NCBI GenBank assembly: GCA_022393335.1
Contig: JAJEKB010018239.1
Location: 1-64,000 of the forward strand
Reading direction: 5' to 3'
Source: Macrotrachela quadricornifera
Lineage: Eukaryota; Rotifera; Eurotatoria; Philodinida; Philodinidae
DNA length: 64,000 nt
Below the pieces are notes generated by a model that was not told the origin of the DNA, ran no database searches, and saw only the letters and a program-made list of their open reading frames with translations. Shown piece after piece: positions 30,842 through 41,358 of this stretch. Within the stretch, counting starts at the first letter, position 1, and the number at the start of each line of letters is the position of its first letter. The translations under genes were made by a program, and so were the position numbers.

Positions 30842-32920
30842 ATTGGAAAAATTTTGTTTGTTCAATTTGTATAATATGTTTCTAGAATTCGAAAAAAGAA
30901 TTTACAAGAAATTAGTAATTGATGTAATCAGTAATTGTGCAAGTATAGTTTTACATAGACAAGGCAGAGCAAAGCAAGTGTTAGTAGATACCTCCAGAAA
31001 GTTGCATGTTGAGGAATCGTTATTTCTTATTGTCTGATGATGACGAATTTTTCATCAATTTTTTTGAAAAATCCAACTAATTTTCTAGAAAGTAATAAAA
31101 ACTACTGAATCCAAGGAATTACTATTGCTCTTTTTTCGTATAAAGACATTTTCACAGAATTAACGTGCCGTTGTAAGGCAAAAGACGAAATTCTGTACGT
31201 TTCAAATTTTTAAGAACAAAAAGGACACAGAATTTTTTTTCTAGCAGTCGCAATTAATTTCATTATATCGCTTGGTTACTGATTGTGTGATTGTATCGAA
31301 ATAAATATTTATAAACAAAAACATATGATCTTAATAAATTAAAACTCTGAATAATCTCATAACTTGAAGTAATGATAATAGAAATACTATTTAATATTAT
31401 TGAGAACTTCATGAATACTAACTATGTGTATTTTCAAGTCACCATTCTTAGTTTTAAAGTCTATTCTTTAAATATTCCTATTGAATAGAATTAATCAATG
31501 ATATTCATCAGGTAGAACTTATTAGGTAATTTTGTTCCAACGAAGCTTCTGTTAGGATAGTAAACTTTACATTTTTACGATATAATTTACTTACGAGAAA
31601 ACATTTTACTCAAAAAGTATGAAACTAGCTAATAAAGTCTATCAAAATAAAACTGGAAAGACGATAAAGAGAAAACAGTGTAAAAAATGTAAGATGAACG
31701 CCTTTTTTCCATTATCTCTTTCCTCATCTGTTTCTCCGTAGAAAAAATAGTTGTTAACATTTGTCTCTTTTCTAAGTTGGAAAAAGTTATAAAAAGAATT
31801 TTCTGTGAAGAGAAATAAATGAAAAAAGAAATATAAAATTTAGTCTTGATTGCCTTACATGGAAAAACTTTAAAATAAAGACTAATGAAATATTTTACGG
31901 GTTTTTCGCAGAAAAATATTTTCTCGCCGTAAATATCTTCTCTTGGTAACATATTTAATGATTACACAGCTTTTTTGCAAACTCACATCCTCAAAAGATT
32001 TTGCGTCAGTCATCTTAATAAAAGTATATGTGTAATCATATAATAAATCTTACAGTTTTTCATCTGAATAATCTTCTTTTCAATAAAATAAAGTTTAACA
32101 TTCAAAACTAATTTTATATTACAAAAAACCGATTGGTCGATACATGTTAAAAATCAATTACTTATGATAAAATACTCGTACTTTAGCATTTAAGAGAAAA
32201 CATAATTTCGTGTAGGAAAAATATGATTATATTATTGGATAGAGCTCGTCCAACTGCACTTGGAACATGTTCCTAGACGAGTCTATGATGGTTTTACTGG
32301 AATATGGTGCTTGATAAAATTATTATTCCTCTCTTACATTTTCTTTTGATTTTTGATCTTTATTTTTTATTCAATAATAATTTTTCTATCATTATATAAA
32401 TTATTATTGATTACGATTATCAAAATACAATGTATTTAAAACATATTTTTAATTCATAACTTTGATTTATTTGATTAATTTTCATAAATGAAAAGGCAAA
32501 ATGTATAGAATTCGTACATATTATCTAAGCATTAATTTCAGAAGATACATAAAACATTAATAAAAATTATTTTTGTGATTATAAATATTTACAGAATTAT
32601 CTGTAAACAAGTCAAGAAACTTTTAACATTTACAATTTGATAGTGATATCTACTGTTCAAAAATTCCTTTTTCAATTATATTATTTTGAATGTTATTATT
32701 CTGTACAGATAAGTATATTGTGTTCGTATGATAGATATACCGTAACTGAGAATCGTACTTTTTGGAGGAACACGAACTCTAGATTTTAGTGTTGCAAAAC
32801 ATATCACAAATACAAAAATTAATTTTCTATTTTATTATTAATTTGAAAAAGTCGCAACAGTACTAACAATAATTCATTGAATTTTTATCAAACGAAATAC
32901 ATTAGAGTACGACATTTAAA

Positions 32921-32947
32921 TACAGTGCTGCTCAAAAGTTTGGTACT
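32921..32947 (+). mobile_element. Solitary Tc1-like terminal repeat
   Basis: TACAGTGCTGCTCAAAAGTT, followed by TGGTACT, resembles the usual TA plus CAGTG...CAAAAGTTTGG ends of Tc1 elements. No inverted partner or transposase was found within the surrounding kilobases, so this is only a leftover end. Confidence 0.4.
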
Positions 32948-33134
32948 ACTTTTTTGTTTTGAGTCGTGTGTCATATTAATTTAGTTTGATTATATGGATG
33001 TAAAGTAGAGACGAAATATTACCTACATACAGGGTGAACCATAAATATCTTTACAATTTTAATCAATGATAGAGACATATTCAAGGGTCATATCGGTAAA
33101 GACAGGTCGAGAGAGATCCTTCTGTAAGTATCGC

Positions 33135-33427
33135 TATTGATCTTAACAAAGAATCTCTCTTAGCATATCTTCATAAATATAAACCGTGAATATGTGTCTA
33201 TCACAGATTAAAAAATCAACCTGTTTAATCGAACCATAATGAAAATATTCAATATTTTTTTTTCGGGAAAATGACTTTTCCGCCATTCTATATACGATTT
33301 TGTTCAAACTTGTGAAAACGTAAAATTTCTTTTGTTGAGATCAGTAGTGATGCTTAATAAAGGATTTCAATAGACATGTCTTTATGAATATGAATTTTGA
33401 ACATGCCTCTATCATAGATTAAAAAAT
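33135..33427. repeat. Two diverged copies of a dispersed repeat
   Basis: Bases 33135-33217 and 33347-33427 align over about 80 bases: the order CTTAA.AAAG.AT, then TCTTxATxAATAT, then TCTATCAxAGATTAAAAAAT is kept. A third, inverted piece (AATGATAGAGACATATTCA) lies near 33064-33082. The first part also recurs in a Rab GAP intron at 55677-55720. Confidence 0.6.
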
Positions 33428-35150
33428 GAGCTCATTTGCTTGAGTCTATCGAAAATACAACATGAAAAGCAAAGCTCAGTGGTCAGAAAAAAATGATACT
33501 ATTGTTGTAAGACACTGCAATAGTTAATTAATCGTATAAAATACAAAACCTTCAGAAAATTTATCGTCCCATTGGACTTCGTCGAACTTTTCCCATTCAT
33601 CATATTAAGAAAAAAATTATGCGAAATTTCATCGAAAAATGATGTCATTATCATCAAAATACTAGACAGCCCGAGACAGAAGATGCTTTTAAATGACTGT
33701 AATACGGTCTGTTTCGCAAATATCTATGTAAAAGTAAACAATAAAATCTTTTTTTTGTTCAAAGATTCACTCTGAATAACTCTAGGAAACCTGTAAGAAG
33801 AAATTCCTATTGACCTGTTCTGATGATTTCTGTCATAATTGAAATGGAAAGAAATGCACGAAAGTGCCATTTTTCATTATGCTATACATAATAAAAATAT
33901 TTAGAAGACTTGTATTTTACGTAGTTTTTCTGCTTATGAAATGATAACTCTGTAGTTCGTTTGTCAAGCAATGCACTGTCAAAAACTGTATAAAAGAAAA
34001 AAAGTAATGTAAACAAAAGTGCACAGAAAAATGAAAAACTCTTTAAAATATTTTCTCCTAGTAATTTAAAAAAAAAGAGTGAATTGATTATTCTACTTGG
34101 CTTGAAAAGAATTCTATTTACATATTGAATGGATGGTTGTTTTTGTCTCTGGTATACCTGACAACCCTAGAGGAAGATACAACATTATTTCGCGGAAAAT
34201 TTTGAAAGACTGGTTCTTTTGCACATTCTGCTTATGAATAGAAAGTATAATAATTTCTTTTCTTCATTAGCTGAATATCTGAATTGTTTTCTCTTCCTTA
34301 TCACACATTCCTGTCTGCATTTCTTTTACTAGGGTTTTTCCCGGAAGTCTTTTTCTTTGAAAAATTATAATTATGCTTATGGAAAGAAGTTCTTGCCATT
34401 AGCAATAACTCTTTAAAAAAACATTTGCTGTGAAAATTCCAACTTACACACAAAGTGTAAAAGAAATAAAATGTTTATAGAACACTAACAAATAGATTTG
34501 TTTTATTTATCCATTATTTAAAAAACTATCTAAAATATAAAAAATTTTCTTTTTTATGATCATCGTATCTTGTGTGCAATCAGAATAGTTAGCACACGAT
34601 TTACTTAATTTTAAATGCTTGTTGTTTGAGTAGATTGATCTGTAGAAATAATTTCTTTGCATATGTTACTTATTTCATAATATAGTAGTAGCCAATTTGG
34701 AAACTAAACGTGTAAAGAAAAAATAAGACTTATGCGGACATCTACCATCAGTGTTCAAATTGTTTAAGTTCCATCTTTTGGCCTTATGTAAATTTCCATG
34801 AGATATTAAAAAACCTAAAAAGGATTAGTTTTTCCATGTCTTTGCTTAACAGTTTTGATTTTCATTTGTATAATTTTATTTATTTCTATTAGATCAGTTT
34901 GTTCGATTGATGTAAAATCATTAAATCTTGACCAGAATCAAAGTAAATAAGACCTACACCTTATTATTCTATCTTTTCTTTTTATTGTACAATAATAATA
35001 TATGAAATCATGAATCATGTTTTCAGTCATTTATTTGTGGTTACAATTTATTTAATACAGAATCTTTAAAATTGATTAGTTATGATTTAATGCATTAAAT
35101 GTAAAAAATGTAGTGTTTGATTCTGTAATATATATCAATAAAAGAATAGT

Positions 35151-36478
35151 TCAACAGTACATTGGAAGAATCTTGGACATTGTGTCGACATACAATGTAC
35201 CATTTCCAAGTGTTGGTACAAGTGATGCAGCTGTTTCAGTACATTCATTCCATGCATAGATGATGATTGTTTGTGCATCAACTGTGTCATTGTATTGACA
35301 TGTGAAATTAATTGCACTTCGAATCAGCTGTTGCAATTCTTCGACAGTTGGTTGAAAATAATGTTCCGGTCCTTCATCGACCCATGGATCAGGTTGTGCA
35401 GCACGTGGACGAGGATCCCAACCAGTGGGAGCTATTGGAACCATCTTTGCTCCAATCTGTTGTGCAGATTGCCACCATCTAAATATTAGGATGAAGATGA
35501 ATGACTTGTTTCTCAAAAAAATTAGCTGACTTTACCCTTGAGCTGAATGAAGTAATTCGACAAATGGAGTTCCCTATCACATAAATAGATAAAAGAGAAT
35601 CATTGAAAAAATTATTTTTATTACTTCTTTGGTTCCACCAGGTAGTGCATATGTTGAAATGGCATCAAATCCAAGTGATGAAGCATGTGATTGAACTTGC
35701 TGAACATTGAAATCCATCAAAACCAAATAAGGATTTTGAAGTCCTATAATGAAAAGATGGAATGATGGTGGATATATAATTATAATTATAATAAACCTTG
35801 ACTAATGGCCAACTGTCTAAACTGTTGAAAAACTTGTCCACTTTCTGTCCATCCTCCAGCACACTTCTGAGCTTCTGCATCATCAAATTGGAATAAATAG
35901 AGAAGTGGTCGACCTCCTTTCACAGTTTGAAATTGTGGTTGTTTCATAAGATCAATGTATTGTTGTTGAAAAATAACATCACAAGGAGATGAACCAAGTA
36001 GAACTAAGGTAAAGTTCAACAAAGATTTGTATGGACTGGAAAGAAATAAATTTAATCCATAAGCTGGATTTTCTGGACAATAGAGATGGGATGTTTGTAT
36101 ATAATATTGTTGACAATATGAATTATTTGTAGTACAAGTAGGTCCAAATGTACAGTATGTATCAAATGCCCAATAATCAATACCTGCATGTTTTGCATAA
36201 AGAATCTCTTGATCCATTATACTTTGTACATCTGCATTAAATGAAATATTGTTTGGTGAAACAACAGATACATAAAATGGGATGCGATAATGAAATTCTG
36301 CTGGACTTAATTCTCGATGTACGTAATATGAAATTTCATCATATTGACCATTAACTTGATTCCAAGCATCCCAACGAATAACTCCAACTGATGGTCTTTG
36401 TTTAGCATCAAGTGCAGTTGAAATTAAGATTGATGATAGAAGAATAATTGTACCGACATACACAAAAGACGAAGACAT
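35151..36478 (-). CDS. Secreted GH99/WbsX-like glycan-active protein
   Basis: Four exons, 36478-35797, 35743-35625, 35573-35536 and 35478-35151, join with GT-AG sites into 388 residues. Residues 1-25 are a signal peptide. Recognisable pieces, in order, are a Trp-rich N-terminal strand (GVIRWDAWN), the AGIDYWAFDTYC segment (the G-I-D-x-F/W-x-F/Y strand of GH99 and WbsX-type TIM barrels), RPLLYLFQFDDAE, GFDAISTYALPG, PTGWDPRPR, and the closing IIIYAWNECTE, which corresponds to the WNEW-x-E block. These are hallmarks of the glycoside hydrolase 99 / glycosyltransferase WbsX-like group. It probably works outside the cell on polysaccharide, but the substrate cannot be named. Four potential N-glycosylation sites are visible. 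Bdelloids often carry foreign carbohydrate enzymes; here the gene has ordinary introns and local base composition, so any transfer would be old. Confidence 0.8.
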
Positions 36479-36888
36479 GTTGAATATTTATTATTTGCCT
36501 TCTCACTTAATAAAAGACGCACACAAACATGCCTATATTTATCACGTTACTGTTATCTACATAGTGGTTAAAAAGTAACTCAGTATTTTAAATTGTTTAT
36601 TACTATCAAACAACAAAAGATATCTTGCTGATTTTTTTTACCATTTTGAAGTATGGACCATAACATTTGGTTCTAGATAAAACAAGTCAATTGATCGTTT
36701 GACTATATAGGACGAAGCACAAATTTCATCTAAATAATGCTGAAAATAATTCATTATTTTGAATAGTTTATTATCCCTATAGGGTAGTTCCGTGGGATGT
36801 CAAACACTATTTACACGAAGTTCTCTAAATCGTTTCATTTATATCTCATTTGATAGACCTCTATGAGTTATGTGTACAGTAAAAAAAT

Positions 36889-37752
36889 GAGGATCTTTTG
36901 ATTTATATTTTTTCACCATCGAAAGAACTCGAGGCTATTCCAAATATATATTTTTGTTTCTGATGACCTATACTATTTGCTCATATGCGATTATTTAATA
37001 TTCGACGACCTAGTAAAAATATCTTCTTGACACAGTGGAAAGCAATAGTAAAATGGTGGTTCGAATGAAATTTCTTAAGCTATATTCCATCATTTTCTAA
37101 TGATGTAGATTCTGTAGAGCCTACGTGACTCTATCAGATTCTATTTATGAAATCTCTTACCCAATGGACAATAGTTGAGAAAAAAACCGCACACTTTTTC
37201 TCTAGTATTACTGGCACTCTAAAGAGGGAATGATTCCCCTTTTAGACCACCAGTAATAATAGAGAAAAAGTGTACAGTTTTTTTTCTCAATGAATCTGAT
37301 AGAGTCACGTAGGCACTACAAAATTCACATTTGCTTTCTACTGTATCAAGAAGATATTTTTAGTATTGCCCATTTCAAAATAAAATGCAGTCGATTGTTT
37401 GTTGAATAACTCAGTATTCACTCTTCCTGAAAAACTTATGATCATTTTATTGAATTTCGACTTGAAAATTTGCCCATAGATAGATCTAGTGACTCATAGA
37501 ATAGAGTAAAATTTCACTTGAAAATATCCATAACGAAACAGAGTCAGACACCAATGTTCAGAAATATTCTTACAATCTTCTAAAAAAGTTCTCTTCTAAT
37601 GACGAAAACTCGAACTCGATAGCGATCATCATTGCTGAGTTATTCAACAAACAATCACATATGGACAGGTACTATAGGTCATCAGAAACAAAAATATATA
37701 ATTGGAATAGCTTTTAGTTCTTTCGATGTTGAAAAAATATAGATCAGGAGAT
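36889..37752. mobile_element. Foldback element, 0.86 kb
   Basis: Outer arms of about 100 bases (36889-36996 and 37650-37752) are imperfect reverse complements, sharing TTTTTGTTTCTGATGACCTAT and ATCGAAAGAACT. A second inner pair (about 37388-37412 against 37632-37656, GATTGTTTGTTGAATAACTC) lies on the right side. An independent palindrome sits at 37014-37364. No transposase was seen. This looks like one foldback inserted into another. Confidence 0.75.
37014..37364. repeat. Inner palindrome of the foldback element
   Basis: The arms run from AAATATCTTCTTGACACAGT on the left to the matching ACTGTATCAAGAAGATATTT on the right, with an inner GAGAAAAAxxxCxxCACACTTTTTCTCTA pair closing on a loop near 37214-37238. 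Confidence 0.8.
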
Positions 37753-38340
37753 TATCAACAGAAATAAGTAAGATAATCTAGTTCATGACATTGGCTATAT
37801 CTTAGAGAAAGTTATTTTCTCAACAAGTACTTAACACTGTTAATTCAATCAACATTTACATATTGTTCGTTTTTCGTTATTATTCTTACTCTTCGTGGTA
37901 CCATTCCATTTTGACATACTCCTCCTAATAATATTTACAAGCTTTATCATCGACTATGTGCAATGCAAATAATTCTTTTTGGTATAACCAGTATTATATT
38001 ATTTAGTCTTTTGTGTGTTACTAAGCATTTTATATGATTTAAAAAAAAAACATTATGAGCAAACATATGTTGTTTAACTTTTTTTATATAAATTATTCAG
38101 TTTGAAATTTCTGGAAAAAAAATATCATAATCATGTGTCTATGTAGACATAAATTAATAATATTATCAACACAATGTTAATTAAAGTTATAAACTTTATT
38201 TCTATATTATCAAATCAAAAAAAAATGTTAGAAGAACATATAACATAATAGAAAAGAAAAAGATTAATGCCAAGCAATGTCTACGACTACTGTTTTTTTT
38301 ATATCTGTTGTAGCTAGTTATCTACATATTGCTCAACAGG

Positions 38341-40846
38341 TCAAAAAATAAGATCTTTAGCAATAGGTAAATTATTAAAAAAATGAAAAAGTATATTAGC
38401 ATAGGAAAGAATTGATGTTGTCATTGAATTTCTATCTGACAATTGACCAAATAATCGATGATAAAATCGATAAGGTGCTAAGGCAAAATGAGCAACTTTA
38501 TGAGATTTAACAAGAGCATAACATGATGCATGAACATTATTAACAATAATTGTACCTTGTTCAGTTAATGGTGCCATAAGACCTTGTTTATAAACATCAG
38601 TTATATCAATAATTTCTTCCCATTGTGTTTCATTTTCATGATTTGATGATAAAACAAGTATTTCATCACCTTTAATTAATTTTTCAGCCCAAATAAAACC
38701 ATTTTTACGTTGATGTATTAAATGACGTTTTGATAATTCAATAATTGAATTTTTCGTACGAATACGTTTATATAAAGCTTGTTCATTAAAATCACGATGA
38801 AGAAATGCAATTATTGGTGAATAAACAATTTGATTTTCTTCATTAATAACACGAACTTTTGAACCAATTTCTAAAGATGATAATTGAGTTTTACCAATAT
38901 TAAGTACATCAACAGTAGCATCTGATGGAAAACATTCCACCTCTAAATAAATAATACATGTAAAATAAAAATAATCTTATCTATAATTAAAATAATAAAC
39001 TTACGTTCACAATAAACACCCTTATTTTTATTACGACATTGACAATAAAATTGATTATCTGGTTTTCGTATACAATGACCACCATTTAAACATGGTGATG
39101 GATTACATGGATCATTACTACATGTTGGACCTGAAAATTCAGGTGGACAACTACAACCACCATAAGGTTCTTCATTTGTTCGAATACATGTACCTAAAAA
39201 CAAAAAATTTTAAAAAGACAATTCTTAATAATTCAAATATTACCTCCATTAAGACAAGGAAATGCTGAACAAAAATCAGTTGAATCACATCTTGGTCCAG
39301 CAAATCCTGTTTTACAAATGCATTTATTAGCTACACAAACACCCTTAAAGAAATATTTCAAATTGAGAACAAACTTTTTTTTTCCCATTATTTTCTTTAC
39401 CTGTGTACCATGACAAGTAGCATCTCCACATGGTACATAACTAAATAAATTACAAGTTAAACCACGAAATACAGGTGTACATAAACATTGTGCTAAAATA
39501 AAAATTTTCAAAAAAACAATTTTATAAAAAAAGAAATTTTTATTTCTACCTTGAGTATTTTCTAATAAAATACAAGTTCCACCATTTTTACTAAAAAATC
39601 AATATTAATTTTAAAATCAAATCTATCTGCTGTTGTTTTTTTTCCTTTTCTTACCAAGGATTTGGATTACAACTAACAGCTCGTACAGATATTTCACAAT
39701 AAAGACCTCGATATTCAGGTGCACATCGACAATAACCTTGAAGATCTCCAACTTCTACACAAGTTCCATCATTTAAACATGGACTTGATGAACAATAACC
39801 ATTTGGTAGTCGAACAGCAATCGTTGCATTTCTATATGAATTTTCACAATAATCACCAATATAACCATCACGACAAACACATATTCCCTATGAACAAAAC
39901 AAAAAGTATTGATCGTTATTTTTTAAAAATTTTCTCTAATCTAACTTTTGTTGTTGCTGTATTTGTAACAAAACAAGTTCCACCATTTTCACATGGATTT
40001 GTTAAACAAAAAACAAATTGTGAATGATTACCAGTTGTAACAGCTAAACTATTACTTAAACTATTTGATCGAACAGTATTTTCATTAGATGAACTTCCTA
40101 AATTCGATATAACAGCTAATGTTTCAGCATCAAATTGTTTATATTCAACATGTGGTAAATTATCATGAGATTTTGCTTTTAATTTCTTTTTTTTATATTG
40201 ACAATAATCACCAGAAAATTCTTCAGAACAATTACATCGTGCACCATAAGCTAAAAAAAATAAAATAAAATATTCTTTATTAGAATTTTCTTTTCTGTTT
40301 TTTTTCAATAAACCTGTTTGTGAACATGTTCCATCATTGTAACAACTATTAGATGAACATAATAGTAAAATTCGACAATCTTTACCGGAATGATTTGGTG
40401 GACATAAACAAATATAATCAGAATTTGCTACATCAACACAAGTACCACCAAACCAACATGGATTAGTATCACATTTGGCAGTTGTATTACATAAACGTTG
40501 ACACGTTTCACCACAAACACCCTTAGAAAAAAAAATTTACTTAAAGAAAAAAACAAATTTTATATTAAATCATAAAATATACTTTAGCACAATGACAATT
40601 TTTCTTTACTAATCCATTTGAAGAACGTAATAATTCACATTCACCACTACGACAATCATCCATTTCACAAAATTCTTTAAAATACAAAGAAAAATTACAA
40701 TACAATATTATTCTATCATTTATTATTTACCAGCATTGATAAAGGAACAAATTAAATAAAGAAAAATAATAAATAGAAAATTCTAAATTATATATTTTTT
40801 TTTCTATTATAATTTATTTAATATTCTTATTTCTTACCTTCATCAT
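38341..40846 (-). CDS. Secreted EGF-repeat protein with C-terminal Hedgehog-type Hint domain
   Basis: Eleven exons give 640 residues: 40846-40838, 40782-40731, 40674-40583, 40521-40314, 40250-39946, 39887-39655, 39590-39550, 39492-39401, 39343-39244, 39193-39005 and 38942-38341. A signal peptide (about residues 1-20) is followed by roughly nine EGF-like modules (repeats of PCxNGGTC and C-x-C...G..C), then a Hint domain starting at Cys444 in ECFPSDATV (compare GCFPGSATV in Hedgehog). Also present are S511-x-x-H514 (usually T-x-x-H), APLTEQGTIIVNNV and ASCYA. The tail, FALAPYRFYHRLF and then a SILSYANILFHFF helix, resembles the sterol-recognition region after Hint in Hedgehog. In that family the Cys attacks its own peptide bond and a lipid, cholesterol in Hedgehog, is attached to the N-terminal part; the EGF part may likewise be released or lipid-tagged here (inference). 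No Hedge signalling domain is present. Confidence 0.9.
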
Positions 40847-41358
40847 TGTATAGAGAAACTTCTATTCAATAGACTCCTTTTTATCAAGTGATACTAATGA
40901 TAATGATGTTCGATCTTTTTCTTATGCAAAGTAAGATAGATCGAAAGAAAATGTATGCGAAAGTTGATCCTGTTCAAATGTCAACATAGTTGAAAATGAT
41001 ACAAGACGTTTGTTTGATTGAGATATACATATACATGTATGTATGACATAAGTAATCAAACAAAGGAGTGATGGCCTTAGATAAGGATTTGATCGTTTTC
41101 TTTTTTGTTTAAGTATAAAGAAGAAAAGAATTCAAGTGCAAATCTTTCTTTGAAAATAAAAGAGAACAAAATGTATTTAAATGACCTTGCCAAAATAAAA
41201 TATGCTAATGTGAAACGAAAGAGAAATTTGTGTTCAAAGGAAGAGATAGACGCGTATACAAACAACAGATAAAAAGAAGGATAAGAAGAAGAAGAAGAAA
41301 AAAAAAGAAGAGATTATTATAAAGTTTGAATAGACAAAACACAATAGAAAAATATTTA
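40847..41358. other. Short intergenic spacer
   Basis: Spacer between the start of the EGF-Hint gene and the stop of the transporter gene, both on the minus strand. It has a purine-rich GAAGAAGAAGAAG run near 41284-41300. No exon was recognised. Confidence 0.5.

Larger units (their letters stand above)
30842..35150. other. Gene-free AT-rich region with element fragments
   Basis: Over 4 kb without a supported exon. Bases 32921-32947 resemble a Tc1 end, and repeats at 33135-33427 belong to a dispersed family, both listed separately. A sequence starting TACAGGGTGAACCATAAATA at 33028 also has the look of an element end, but its partner was not found. Confidence 0.5.
36479..38340. other. Intergenic region occupied by a nested foldback element
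   Basis: The middle (36889-37752) is a foldback element with an inner palindrome, listed separately. The flanks (36479-36888 and 37753-38340) are AT-rich without coding or repeat signal. A TATA-like GATAAATATA on the minus strand near 36533-36542 could serve the gene at 36478. Confidence 0.5.

Noticed and set aside
31629..31952. 107-codon minus-strand frame
   Set aside because: Low-complexity Phe/Lys/Tyr-rich sequence without domain or splice support.
33028..33060. TACAGGGTGAACCATAAATA as a transposon end
   Set aside because: It looks like an element terminus, but no inverted partner or target duplication was found, so it is mentioned only as a possibility.
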